This document shows positions 43,127 through 55,872 of a stretch of DNA of 64,000 nucleotides, piece after piece. This stretch comes from Vandiemenella viatica (lineage: Eukaryota; Arthropoda; Insecta; Orthoptera; Morabidae). The stretch spans positions 15,323,687 to 15,387,686 of the forward strand of contig CM061919.1 in NCBI GenBank assembly GCA_031002005.1. Direction: 5' to 3'. The position numbers and the translations under genes were made by a program. Every line of letters begins with the position of its first letter. Within the stretch, counting starts at the first letter, position 1. Under the pieces are notes generated by a model. It saw nothing but the letters and a program-made list of their open reading frames with translations. It was not told the origin of the DNA and did not search any database.

Positions 43127-45465
43127 CTAGACGACCCGTGCGAAAATTTCGCGAGTAAAATGCGATGAATAGTTAGGTTGAATGCTTGTAATATAATGAA
43201 AAGTAGAACCGTACTTTTAGAGCAATTTTTGTTTTTGTGCGTGGCGTGTGTGTGTGTGTGTGTAATAGGTACACATCAAAATACTCGCAACATATTACGA
43301 AACAGTTAGGAAAATTTAAAACACTCTGTATTTATGACAAACTGTCACTGACCTTAGCAGAATAAATTAAACCTGAACAAAATACACACAACGTATCTCT
43401 GAAATATTTGTTGCTGTGCGAGGAAAATAATACCTGGTGACAGAAAAATGCGTTGTAAAAATACTAATACTTTTGCCCTCTAAGGTCAGAATTTTGAAAA
43501 ATTTCTTTCTTAAAATGTGGTAACGGAACCGAAGACATTACGAAAACCTCAATCTTTAAAATGATACCTCGTTTATCAATTTTGTTTAATTGTTAAGGAG
43601 ATAATGGCTCCAGATACAAAAAACGCATTTTAGAAAAATTGACATTTTTACCCTTTAAGGTTCAAATTACAAAAAATTCCTTTCTTAAAATATAATGTTA
43701 CCACGGCGGTGACCTTATTATTTTATATGATACCTCATTTATCTATATCTGTTAGATATTAAGGGAGATAAATCGCTCGTGACACAAAAATGCGTTATAG
43801 AAAAATTTATACTTTTTCCCTTTATGGGATGAATTCAAAAAACATTCTTTCTTAAAATATATCACAAAGCTGAAACACTCCTTATAATCCTACTTCATTT
43901 ATCGATTTTGGTTAGATATCCAGGGAGATAAATGGCTCGAGATACAAAAAACGCATTTTAGAAAAATTGATATTTTTGCCCTTTAAGGGTCGAATTACGA
44001 AACATTCCTTTCTTAAAATATAATGTTACCACGGCGGATACCTTATTATATAAAATGATACCTCATTTATCTATATCTGTTAGATATTAAGGGAGATAAA
44101 TCGCTCGTGACACAAAAATCGTTATAGAAAAATTATACTTTTTCCCTTTAAGGGTTGAATTCCAAAAACGTCTTTCTTAAAATATGATGTCACAAAGCTG
44201 AAACATTACTCCTTATAATTACTTCATTTATCGATTTTGGTTAGATATCCAGGGAGATAAATGGCTCGAGATACAAAAAACGCATTTTAGAAAAATTGAT
44301 ATTTTTGCCCTTTAAGGGTCGAATTACGAAACATTCCTTTCTTAAAATATAATGTTACCACGGCGGATACCTTATTATATAAATGATACCTCATTTATCT
44401 ATATCTGTTAGATATTAAGGGAGATAAATCGCTCGTGACACAAAAATGCGTTATAGAAAAAATTATACTTTTTCCCTTTAAGGGTTGAATTCCAAAAACG
44501 TTCTTTCTTAAAATATGATGTCATAAGGCTGAGACAATATTTTTCATAATCTTACTTGATTTATCGATTTTGGATAGATATCCAGGGAGATAAGGGCGCG
44601 AGACACAAAAAACCTATTTAGAAAAATTGTCATTTTTGCCTTTAAGTGTCGAATTACGAAAAATTCCTTCCTTAAAATATAATGTTACCACGGCGGTGAC
44701 CTTATTCTTTAATATGATACCTCATTTATCTATATCTGTTATATTAAGGGAGATAAATCGCTCGTGACACAAAAATGCATTATAGAAAAATTTATACTTT
44801 TTCCCTTTATGGGATGAATTCAAAAAACATTCTTTCTTAAAATATGATGTCACCAAAGCTGAGACAATATTCCTCATAATCCTACGTCATTTATCGATTT
44901 TGGTTAGATATCCAGGGAGAAAAATGGCTCGAGATACAAAAAACGCATTTTAGAAAAATTGACATTTTTGCCCTTTAAGGGTCGAATTACGAAAAATTCC
45001 TTTCTTGAAATATAATGTTACCACGGCGGAGACTTCAGTCTTTAATATGATACCTAATTTATCTATATCTGTTAGATGTTAAGGGAGATAAATCGCTCGT
45101 GACACAAAAACGCATTTCAAAAATATTGATACTTTTGCCCTTTAAGGGTCGAATTCCGAAAAATTTCCGTCTTAGTATATGACTTCACTAAAGCGGAGAT
45201 CTTAATCTTTAAAATGATACTTCATTAAAGATTTCAGATAGGTATCAAGGGAGATAAATGATTATAACACAGAAAACAGCATTTTAGAAATATTGACATT
45301 TTTGCCCTTAAAGGGTCTAATTCCGAAAACTTTATTTCTTAAAATATGATGTAACCAAAGTGGAGCATATGCTTTAAAATGACACCTCATTCATTGATTT
45401 CGGTAAGTATGAAGGAAGATACAGGCTTGTGACAAAAAAATACCTTATAGAAATAATATATATGA
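43127..45465 (-). mobile_element. Candidate Helitron carrying a satellite array
   Basis: The minus strand begins TCATATATATTATTTC after A (45466) and ends GCGAAATTTTCGCACGGG, TCGTCTAG before T (43126). The 3' palindrome GCGAAAATTTCGC plus CTAG and the A|T junctions fit Helitron ends. Nearly all of the interior is the tandem array. No second copy is available in this window to confirm the limits. Confidence 0.5.
43410..45440. repeat. Dimeric (A/B) tandem array, monomer about 165 bp
   Basis: Two monomer types alternate. Type A carries GGAGATAAATGGCTCGAGATAC with GGTTAGATATCCA; type B carries GGAGATAAATCGCTCGTGACAC with GTTAGATATTAA. GGGAGATAA marks fall near 43602, 43761, 43922, 44092, 44251, 44418, 44583, 44746, 44909, 45083 and 45249, so about a dozen monomers make a higher-order unit of about 328 bp. 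All share CCCTTTAAGGG (sometimes CCCTTTATGGG), a small inverted repeat. Outer monomers are more diverged. Confidence 0.88.
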
Positions 45466-45689
45466 TCGTTACAGACAAATGCCGCTATGGTTGATACAAA
45501 TAAACAAAAATTCTATCGTCGATATCTTTTCATTTCTCGGACATAAAATCTTTACTCTGTTCAGGAGAAGTTGGATACGATGTGCGTGGTTTGTGTTCTA
45601 CGTCAATTGTAGGTTCATCTGCGACAGAGGCAGATCTCATGGCTCCTTGAAACTCTGTCACTAGCAATGTCTTAAATTGAGTCTGGGTA

Positions 45690-47070
45690 CCTGCTGCTTA
45701 CCAGATGACTGAAAGAATGCCATAGTAGTACCGGCCCATGAAGGAAGGATGACAAATATGGTCGAACATTACAGGTCAATCAGTTTGACATCACTGGTAG
45801 GTAAATTAATGGAGAGATTGATGTTCAATCACATCAGAAAAGTCTTTGAGGAAAGTAAGTGGTTTTCAAGCCGACAAACATTACTCTAGGCGAGGATACT
45901 CATGCGAAACTCAGTAGGCTATGTGCAAGATATTTCAGATTAAATGGACAAGAGACACCAAATTGATAGTATAGCACTAGCTCATTCAAAGGCTTTTGAC
46001 AGAGTGAGCCATAACATGATGCCAAATAAGGTAAAAACAATAGGAGTGACTGAAAAAAGTATTTTGCTGGATAGAAGAATTCTTAAAAGGTAGAAAGCAA
46101 AAAGTTAAGATAGGAAATGCATATTGGGACCACTGTTATTCATTATTCTAATGCATGATTGTATTTATGGTTTACTGTCAGAAGTTAGATCGTTTGCAGA
46201 TTAAATTATGTTACAAATACGATCAAAAACGGTAGAAGACTGTGAACAGCTGCAGGGTGATCTGGGCAGGGTATCTAGCTGGGTGAATCAAGATGGGGTG
46301 AATACAAATGCAAGGAAGAGTAGACTTATTAGTAGCACAGATAAAAAGCTAGAGGTTGATTATGGTTATAAAGTGAGAAAGGGATTCGTTGTTGAAGGCT
46401 TGAAATGTAAATATCTTGGTATTAAATTAGACAACAAACTTATTTCATAGGTAGTACGAAAAAAGTTTAAAATCCTTCACTTGTTGGAGAGCGTGATAAG
46501 AGGATATATCAAAGAAGTATGGTAATTAGGTTACAAGGCTTTGATTAGTCCATTACTTGAATATGATGGTGTGCTATGGGACCCACATTGTGGGTATCAA
46601 ATACAGGAGTTGGAGGGGTTGCAAAGAATGGCTGCTGGATTTGTCTCTGGAAAATTACCACAGATCAGAGTCAGTAACTGAAATCTGAATGATCTCGAAT
46701 GGGATTCAGTGAAAGGCAGGAGGAGTGTGAAGAAAGTGATGGGAGTGTACAGGCGTATACTGGTGATGAGGTGTGAAAAAATATTGGTGTAATAATTAGG
46801 AGCAGCAAGACGAAGGGAAAAAGTTACCTCGACCACGAGCTGGCACTACATTTCATACAGAAGGGTATGGGAAGACTTACTTTCATTGGTAAGGGAATTA
46901 GGAATTGCAATAAATTACCCAAAAAAATGACGAATAATTTCCCAAAAACACTGAAAGAATTTTAAGTTGAATTTAGTTAGATCAAATGTAAGTGTGAAAT
47001 GTAAAGGGAATGCGTAGGGATGTTGCCACTGTGGCGTGTATTCCATGGCAATTAAAAAATAATTTGATTT
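45690..47070 (+). pseudogene. LINE family X relic, RT to 3' UTR
   Basis: Frames in order give HYRSISLTSLVGKLMERLMF, ALAHSKAFDRVSHNM, LGPLLFIILMHDCI, VRSFAD-stop (the FADD position), LQGDLGRVSSWVNQDGVN, LKCKYLGIKLDNKLIS, then YQIQELEGLQRM and DHELALHFIQKGMGRL. This is an RT palm to C-terminus in correct order with many stops. The 3' UTR (GGGATGTTGCCACTGTGGCG) matches the copy ending at 17700. Confidence 0.75.
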
Positions 47071-50000
47071 TTATTTTAGTTCGTTTTTATTCATTTGTGT
47101 TTAATTAATATTTTTCTTTTATTATTTTACTCGCATTTCTTTGAATCCCTATTTATATGTGTCACATATAACTACCTAATGTAATCAACAAAAATTTGAA
47201 CTGCCTGTATTTTAAGTGTTCAATACAAGCTCTATTTGTCTATGTGAAATTAGTATCTTCTAAATATCACTACAGATTGTTTGCTACACTGAAATTAATT
47301 TAATTACAAGGGGCTCTTGTCGGATCACTCTAAAATCAGGAGAGATAATTAGCTTTCATTTGTCATTTTGTTAAAAAATTGTTGAATGGGTTGGTTGATT
47401 TTATAAATTAAAATAAAGCAGAAAAAAATAGAATACCCTGTGCCATTATAGAATTTAGTGTAGGAAGTGTGCTGCGCTCATAAAGAATTTCGATACTGCA
47501 GGCTTGAAGTGAGCGGAGCAATCTCTGACGTCAGCAGAACTATACCGGCAGTGGCCCAACCGGTCCTGGCGAGATCGTGACGGATAGAGCGATCCGGTTT
47601 GTGAAAGGGCCGGGACGTGTATTGCGCCTTGAGGAACCACGCACAGGCTTCGTCAGCGTCGCTGTCCACTCGGGCAGAACGGTTGTTATTGTACTAATTG
47701 ATTCCAGTCGACGTTAATACGGTACCGCTGTAGCTTATCACCAATACCAAGAGCGAGCAATAAAAGAAATAAAACATTTTAACATTTTAGAATGCGGTAA
47801 AGAGTCAAGGTGAACAAAAAAAAAACTATATTTAAAATTGCCTATTCATAAATTGAAAATTATTCTTCTATATCGAAAACTTCTTTAAAATTTTGGCTTA
47901 AGAACAAAAATTGTAGCATTCGAAATGAGGTGATAGAGAAGTATGTCGGGAATTAAGGGAGCTGATAGCCAGGAAATGCCGAGTGTGAAAATGATGGGCG
48001 AAGAAGTATTTGTGGAATAACCTGAAAGGATGAAGAGACAGGTCGATTTACGAAATTTTAAGACAAGCTCTGTTGGTTTATTTGTTAGTGGAGGGAACAG
48101 TTGAAGAGAAGAAGACAAAATTGGAAAATATGAAGCAGATAACTGAGGAAGCATGATTATGTTGAATAGTTCGGTTTAGAACAGGATACGGAGAGATTGA
48201 AACCTGCATCAAAACAATTGAAGGACTGATGAAAAGAAAAAGAAAATATTTCTAAAGTTGTAAATGTAGGATATGGTATGTCATGAAGGTGATCAAGGAT
48301 TTATCTTCTCCGGATACAGCTTCAAACAATAAATTCTTCGTTACCTTGCACTTTAAACATCTACATACTTCTGCCATGGGTGACACAATGGGCTCACAGT
48401 ATGAACTGACTATGCTTTCTTAGGGATATAAAAACAAAGGTGGTCTCCCACTACTTCCAACATTTTGATTAGTAAACCGAAAAACAACAAAATTATTCAT
48501 GACATTGGATGCATTTTACATTCATATGGAACGAGATCATAGATTCATATTTAAGTTGTAGGTGACGTAAATATCCAAGGACGTGTAAAATTATTTCTTA
48601 CACTAAACCGAAATAAAGTGATCAAAGGTAAGACGATTCAGAATATAGTTTTAAGTATACCGATTTGTTATATACGTCATTTTCAAAACAATCTCAAATA
48701 AGCAAATTACTTTAAAAAAATTATACACATTAATAGATTTCAGTTAAGTCTCTTTCATACGGATATATTGGATTGAATCTAAAGTAAAAACACGTAGGCT
48801 TTTATTCAGTTTGCTTATTAACGTTCTGCTCACAACTGCACGCCATTCGCTACCGATAATAATCGTTGATTCCGAAAGTTGTAACAGCTCTTAAATGAAC
48901 AGCAGCAGCAGCATATAATTTGTACGCATTAACCTCATATCGAAGGACAGTTACAAATTCAAAAAATTGAAAATTATTATTTGCGGTGCTAAGGTACAAA
49001 AATTACGATTTTGCTTAAAATATGATGCAATAGTTATGTTTTAGGTTAACAGTGAGACAATGGCTGAGACTTTGATGCCACAATGATATTACGGTCTGAC
49101 TTTGGTTGAGATTCTGATGCAATAGTGATGTTAATAATTATAGAGAAATGTGTGGAAAGAAACTGGTTTGCAAATCGTCAACGTTGATTTAGCCATGGGT
49201 ATTCATGTAAATCTCATTTGGTGGGCTATACGGTATGTATGATACACTACTGTTTGTGAAAATTGCAACACAAAGAAGGCGACATCTGATTACAATGAAA
49301 TTTATTCCACTGATTAGGGACATATAATACACAAATAATTATAATTACATAACTGTACAGGCATTTTGATATTGGGAATTCGGTACGGTATGAAGCCGTG
49401 AGAGACTCTAGACATGGTGGCACGGAGTCAAAGAAAGCCTGACTTGTAGAAAGCTGGGGCTGAAAAGCCTTGGTCGATGTGAATGGACTGAATGAGTGTT
49501 TTAACAGCATAATATTTAGTTTCAAGAATTTAAAGTAATAGGAAAAGATGTTTATTTGAACTGCAAGAACTTATAGAATAAATTGAATTTAGTGGATTTA
49601 TGTATTATGACGTGGTAATAATAGCACTTCTCACAGGAATTGAAGTATATTAAAAAAGTAATAAGTTATATTGTTGTTTAGAAGAGTGAAGTAGTGTTCA
49701 CACCAGACGTAATGCTCCAACGTCGAGCCAACACTAAGGACGAAGCTGTTCTGTCGGTTACGTCCCTGCGCACAAAATGTTGCTGTATTCACATTGTGTG
49801 GTCCAGTACCCGCTTGTCGATGTGTACGACCCTCTTTCACACACGCAACACTGTTGTAGCAGCGTGCCCTATACGCGTCGCAGTGTCACAATATGATAAA
49901 CCAGTTTCCTGGTAGCCTATGAATCGACCATGTAAGAACATGTCGATGCTGGGCCTACGTGCCGCCATACCTTTGAAATACTAATCACTTATTACACAAC

Positions 50001-50080
50001 ATACCGTTTTGGAGTGTTCAGACCATTCCTTCTGGGTATAGCAATTTTCACAAACAGTAGGCCTACTTTTGACGAAACTG
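47071..50080. other. Long spacer, no gene seen
   Basis: AT-rich. A short AGCAGCAGCAGC run near 48900. 'gaaaattgcaacacaaagaagg' and surrounding sequence gives no recognisable protein. The GC-richer block 47460-47690 is open on the minus strand for about 60 codons but shows no motif. Confidence 0.35.
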
Positions 50081-50089
50081 ACGAGGAAA

Positions 50090-50530
50090 GCCAAGTTAAT
50101 AGTGTAGCTGAAATCGACAAGGGACGCCGAGTTTATAGTGTAGCTCTAGTTATTTCCAAGGCATTTGATAGAATGAGCCATAACATTGCTATTGTTAAAT
50201 AGGTGAAAACTGTTATAGTAGATGTAAAAGTGATCTGCTGTATAGAGGAGTTCTTAAAACGTAGAAACCAAGATTTGTGATGGGAAACGGTATATAATAG
50301 AACCATAATAGACTAAGACTATAAACAGTTGCAAGGGAACTTCGACATGACAGCTTATGAAGAACGCAGATTAAAAGGTAAAGGCTGTTTGTGACTATAG
50401 GGGGAGAAAGAAATTGCTGGTTGATTACCTGAACTACGTTGGCATAACATTTGATGATAGCTCAACTGGGCAGGGAAAATTGGGAAGACAGTAGCATAAG
50501 GTTTCAAAATCTTTCACTCGCCTGGCATAA
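50090..50530 (+). pseudogene. LINE family X relic, short
   Basis: Contains VYSVALVISKAFDRMSHNI (RT motif A area), then LQGNFDM and LLVDYLNYVGITFDDSSTGQ, matching 45960-46500 in order. Heavily decayed, with internal deletions including the FADD region. Confidence 0.6.
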
Positions 50531-51124
50531 TTTCTGGGACCCAGAAAATTGAAACCTGGATGGATTTGCTGCAGCTTGAACACGCGTTACCGCGATGTCA
50601 GGATGGAATGTTAACCTTCAAGGCTCGGTAAATTAATAATACACCCGACAGAGTTCTCACATTCAAACTGGCCGCATCGCAGCACGGTAGTCAGCCATCA
50701 ACCATTCGTGCCATAGCACTTGTTATTCTTCTGCACAGTGTATCTTCCCAACTTCGTACAGTTCATAGCAAACTGTTACATGTTGCTGTCAACCGGATCT
50801 ACATGTAGCCAAACAAGCAGTTTAAAGCCCGATCCAACTGAAATATTGTACGCGCTACAAGCAATACTGCCACTTAGTGTTCAGATACGTCTAGATGTAA
50901 ACAAGGAAAGATACTAGCCGAGGAATTTTTCTGAGATCCATCTGGGCAGAGAGACTTTCAGCTATAAAAGATTAACATCTCGAATCTCGCTGGCAGCATA
51001 ACAGTAGTCTTTGAATAGGCTGAAGCTTAAAGCAGACAAATCCACGGCCGTCTCGGCAATATGGGATTACATCAATGCCGTGTGTTTGCGTGCAGAAGTT
51101 CAGACCTTTACGTCGTCACTGAGT

Positions 51125-51345
51125 CCTTTGTTTGAATGGTGAAATTAGGACCTTGCATTCCGGAGGATGCGAGCTCCATCCACGGTCCCGTCAACACCCA
51201 ATTTTGTTTTTCGTGTTTTCCCCAAATCGCTACAGATGAATGCCATCACGTTTCATTCAAAATTCCATGGCTGGATTCCTTTCCGTTTGTTGCCTCCCAA
51301 TCATGTTCCAGGTGTAGTAACTTCGACGCTTAAAGCCATAAACAA
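51125..51345 (+). mobile_element. tRNA-derived SINE, degenerate
   Basis: GACCTTGCATTCCGGAGGAT, CCAATTTTGTTTTTCGTG, CCCAAATCGCTACAGATGAA, CCATGGCTGGATTCCTTTCC and CTTCGACGCTTAAAGCCATA keep the family order with many changes. Confidence 0.7.
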
Positions 51346-53053
51346 ATATACAACTAGGTACAAGTAGATAACGCCATTTACATCAAGTTACATAAGCGTA
51401 ATGTATTTGGCTAAGTTCTCTTTCAGTAAAACTAGAAATATATTATTATAGAATATTTCTATCTGTTTATATGTAGACTTTTTTTTACTTGATAATAACA
51501 ACGGAAAACTAATCAGATACGGAAACCAAATCCACTTTCTTTTATCGTCTCTACGAACATTTGACAGTTGTTAAGTTTGTAAAATCTGTAACACACAGAT
51601 GCACCGAAAATATAATAATGATTTGAAACCTTTTAATGGAGATTTTTTTTTACTATTCTTTTATATTTTCCTCAGCAATAAGAAATAAGAGAAAGAATAA
51701 TTTATTACGAGAAAATGGAAAAAGCGTGGCAGATGTTATATCAGTTAATTACTTTAATTTTTGTCAGTGATAAATGCAAGTAACAATATTTTCTTTGACA
51801 ATTCTAGACCTGCTTCAGTGACAGACAGAGTAATAATCTGAAGATTGCTGGCTAGCATAAAAAACAAACATAGCTATTAGAACGAACAGTGGTAATGTGG
51901 CTGTGAACACCTGTTACCAAAGTGGAGCAAGTGGGTGGCGCAAGACAAGTGACGGTCATCGACCAAGGCTCCATCGCGTCGTGAACGACTGCGGTGCTTA
52001 TTTAGATCAGTTTGACCTTCATTTTTATTATAGTAATCACGTATTTCAAACGAGGATATTAAAGTCGTTGAAATTAGTGCAACCTTGACACGCCAACGTT
52101 TCTCCAGTGAGGTTCTAGGTCGCTCACCATAGATTATTTACAGCTCGCATAATATTTTCTAGTGAAGTCCTAATTACATTAAGTTTCAAGTTTTTCTTAG
52201 TTTGATTGTTGTACTTTCGAATTTCGTTATATATAAGAAATTGCTATCAGAAAGCAAGAATAAAACTAAACAGAAGAACATAACTAATCGCAAAAATACT
52301 TGTATTGTAACTGACAACAATCTATCGGTTCATACTGACAGTTTAATATTTTGCCTCTTTTCGTCTCACTTATGGAAACTGAGCGTAGAGGTAACACACG
52401 ACAAATGATGGCTGAAAAAAGAAGTTTATGTTACGATATTACAAAAAGAATGAAAAATAGTGGATCATGTATTGATATATTTTAATTGGTTGAATTATTG
52501 AAAGTTTAGTAGTTCGGCAAAAGAAATGGAAGACAAACATGGTCAGGGCAAGTAATTGATAGTTATTGGGAGTGTCGTCGACGCCAGCATTAGCCTCCTA
52601 GGTGTAGTAGGAGCAAATCGTAACAGGTATTTAGAAGTGAAGAGACAGGACAGCAAGAAACGGAGTATCCAACAGAGCCTGGAAGATGACAGAGGTAATT
52701 AAGCATAACCTATGGTCATGCAGGGAGGGGCGCGTGCACTGATATTTATGAAAATTATATTTCTGAGGAAGAGATAAGGAAACAAATCAATAAACACAAT
52801 CGGTGGGCCAATATTTACACCCACACTTTCATTTATGCCGACATGGCTCCTGCTTTATCATCTTCCATTTCCCCTTTTCTCAAGGAAGTTATGTGAATTC
52901 TCGCTCGTTATTTTAACACAATTCCAAGTTACATTGCTGCTCTAATGTTTTCTACTTGACGTATGTGTGTGTCAGTACGCCTATACGCCATACGTTTCTC
53001 ATATGTGAGAAATTTAGGTTTTCCATGATTTCCCGAGATCACTAATGGTTCTA
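51346..53053. other. Spacer, no gene seen
   Basis: AT-rich. 53007-53042 (GGTTTTCCATGATTTCCCG) is a short SINE remnant directly before the Tc1 element. Confidence 0.35.
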
Positions 53054-54235
53054 CACTGAAGAGCCCAAGAAACCGGTACACCTGCCTAATATTGTGTAGG
53101 GCCCCCGCCAGCACGCAGCCACAGCACGACGTGGCATGGACTCGACTAATGTCTGAAGTAGTGCTGGAGGGAATTGACTCCATGCATCCTGCAGGAATGT
53201 CCATAAATCCGTAAGAGTAAGGAGGGGGGGGGGGGGGAGTTCTCTTCTGAACGGCACGTTGCAAGGCATCAAAGATATGTTCAATAATGTTCATGTCTGG
53301 GGAGTTAGGTGGCCAGCGGAGGTGTTTAAACTCAGAAGAGTGTTCCTGGAGCCACTCTGTAGCAATTCTGGACGTGTGGGGTGTCACACTGTCCTGCTGG
53401 AATTGACCAAGTCCGTCGGAATGCACAATGGACATGAATGGATGCAGGTGATCAGCCAAGATGCGTATGTACGTGTCACCTGTCAGAGTCATATCTAGAC
53501 GTATCAGGGGTCCCATGACACTCCAACTGCACACGACCCATACCATTACAGAGCCTCCACCAGCTTGAACAGTTCCCTGATGACATGCAGGGTCCATGAA
53601 TACATGAGGTTGTCTCCATACCCGTACACGTCCATCCGCTCAATAAAATTGCAAAAGAGACTCGTCAGACCAGGCAACATGTTTTCAATCATCAACAGTC
53701 CAATGTCGGTGTTAACGAGCCCAAGCGAGGCGTAAAGCTTTGTGTCGTGCAATCAGCAAGGCTGCGAAAGCCCATATCGATGATGTTTCGTTGAATGGTT
53801 CGCAAGCTTACACTTGTCGATGGCCCAGCACTGAAATCCGCAGTAATTTGCGGAAGGTTGCACTTCTGTCACGTTGAATGATTCTCTTCAGTCGTCGTTG
53901 GTCCCGTTCTTACAGGATATTTTTCCGACCACAGCGATATTTACTGGATTCCGATATTCACGGTGCACTCGTGAAATGGTCGTACGGGAAAATCTCCATC
54001 TCATTGCTATCTCGGAGATGCTGCGTCCCATCTCTCGTGCGCCGACTATAACTCCATGCTCAAACTCACTTAAATCGTGATAACTTGCCATTGTAGCAGC
54101 AGTAACCGACTTAACGCCTGCGCCAGACACCTGTTGTCTTATATAGGCGTTGCCGACTGCAGCGCCGTACTCTGAGTGTACATATCTCTGTGTTTGCATA
54201 CACATGCCTATACCAGTTTCTTTGGGTCTTCAGAG
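53054..54235 (-). mobile_element. Tc1-family transposon with TIRs and TA duplications
   Basis: The left end CACTGAAGAGCCCAAGAAAC and the complement of the right end, CTCTGAAGACCCAAAGAAAC, pair with few mismatches. TA flanks both (53052-53053, 54236-54237). At 1182 bp it is shorter than typical for the family because of internal deletions (for example after 53756). A G14 run lies at 53221-53237. Confidence 0.88.
53056..54091 (-). pseudogene. Tc1 transposase, frameshifted
   Basis: The ATG at 54091 opens MASYHDLSEFEHGVIVGARE, then ISEIAMRWRFSRTTISRVHR, the helix-turn-helix DNA-binding part. Later frames show AWSDESLLQF (first Asp), QFQQDSVTPHTSRIATEWLQ (second Asp) and NSPDMNIIEHIFDALQ (Glu), a DD34E triad in place. 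Frame breaks near 53890, 53650 and 53230 and a stop after LLQFY prevent a product. The C-terminus runs into the TIR (FLGLFS). Confidence 0.85.
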
Positions 54236-54251
54236 TATTAAGAGACTTCTG

Positions 54252-54530
54252 ACCGTGCGTGGTGGGTGAGAGGATAACGCTCTAGCCTCCCATTCGGGAG
54301 GACGGTGGTTCGAATCCCTGTCTGGGTGATTTCGGTTTTCGAAGGTTTCCTCAAATCACCCCAGGCGAATGCTGGGATGCTTCTTCAAAACGCCATGCCC
54401 GATTTCCTTCCCGTTCCTAGAACCCATTCCTTTCCCGCCTCTAATGACCTCGCTGTCAACAAGGCATAAAGCTGCAAGGAAAAAAAAAAAAGACTGTGGC
54501 CGAATTCCTCCAATTCCTTGTCCTCATAGT
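54252..54530 (+). mobile_element. tRNA-derived SINE plus tail duplicate
   Basis: ACCGTGCGTGGTGGGTGAG, B box GGTTCGAATCCCTGTCTGG, body and CCTCGCTGTCAACAAGGC end in a poly-A at about 54490. A further piece, GTGGCCGAATTCCTCCAATTCC, follows at once and repeats part of the SINE body, so a second copy's 3' part is joined on. It sits 16 bp from the Tc1 end. Confidence 0.85.
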
Positions 54531-55867
54531 TATAATAACCCGGATGTAAACGGGTATTTACATTTCCACTAACAAGGTTGAAAGTTGATAACATTTAAAT
54601 ATTGACTACTAGAACACTTTAGTGGTCTTTCTTTTCTTTTTTCCTTTTTTTTAAAAAAAAAAAATGAAAATAAAACATTTATTCGTAGAACTTAGACTAA
54701 TGTGGTAAATTTACATTCAAGATAAAAGGTAATAGCAGCTATAATTTTACGTAAAGAAGAAAATATATCGTGGATTGGAATTTTGTTGTAATTCAGGTTT
54801 GCCAGGATTTGACGATGTTATTTGCATTAAGTGAGGGTGCAGATTGATTAAAGGGAACCACATATTTTTCTAACGGGCAGTACGGAGGAAGTAGAATGGT
54901 GAAGAAATCAGAGAATGGAACATTGTGCTCAGACTATACGTGATTAAACTTTCCATGGAGAAGTGGAACGTGTTGTGTCATGTGTTTGTTGATGACAGTT
55001 TTGTCTGATTGTGTAAAAAAATGCGCCGTCAATTTCGTTACCATTTTGAGCCGTTTGTCTCGAAATTATTCCGGATCGAAGCATCGATTTATGTTTGGTT
55101 TCGTTGTATAAGTTGACGGGAAACATCACGTGAAATAACGATCAGGAGATATTCCTATCTTGGTAAACACTAAGAGAACTGGAAACACGATATTAAGAAT
55201 ACAAACTCATTTGGCTCTGACGCAAGTTAATACATTAAAGATGAGCTTAATTTCAGTAAGGTATATATTATGCCGAGACCATACAACTGCCCAAGGAACA
55301 AAGGCCTCGAATGGATGTTTCTTGAACCATTCTCCATCAAGGACTCAAGCAACATTCAAGAACCCTGACAACGTTCTCTGCTTGTCGAGGTGAGGTTTTT
55401 TGTTTCTGTGTGGCTTTTCTTGACTGCTTTGTCTGCCAAGAAAGGCCATAGACATTGGGGGAGCAAAATTTTGCAATTTACCGTGAAGTACGGGATGAGG
55501 AGTTGATTGGGAAATATCTGGGAGGTTTATGGTCCAGTCTGGGAACTTGAGTTCTATGAAAATGCAGTCCCCCAATGGTGTTATTTTTGCACTTAATAAA
55601 TTTAAATAAGAACTTATAATCCTGCTTCTTGTCTTAGGAATGTTTCAACTAAAGACGTTGAGGGAATATAAATGAGCTCCAGAGGTGAGACTGACAGGTA
55701 TTTATTCCTGATCTCGGTAAAGTAGTACCTACGTAGAAGATTCAGACAGCTATGTAGAAACGATGTTGCTTCCTTTACGTACTATGGCCAAACTAGCTGT
55801 CAGCCGCGACTTTCTACGCGTGGACATATAATTGTCTTGCTAGAATTCGATAAATTTCACATCTATC
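54531..55867. other. Spacer, no gene seen
   Basis: AT-rich; T- and A-runs near 54640-54665. No supportable frame. Confidence 0.35.
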
Positions 55868-55872
55868 CTATA

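Noticed and set aside
43410..45440. CRISPR-like array
   Set aside because: Monomers are about 165 bp, diverged, without repeat-spacer structure, and the context is eukaryotic.
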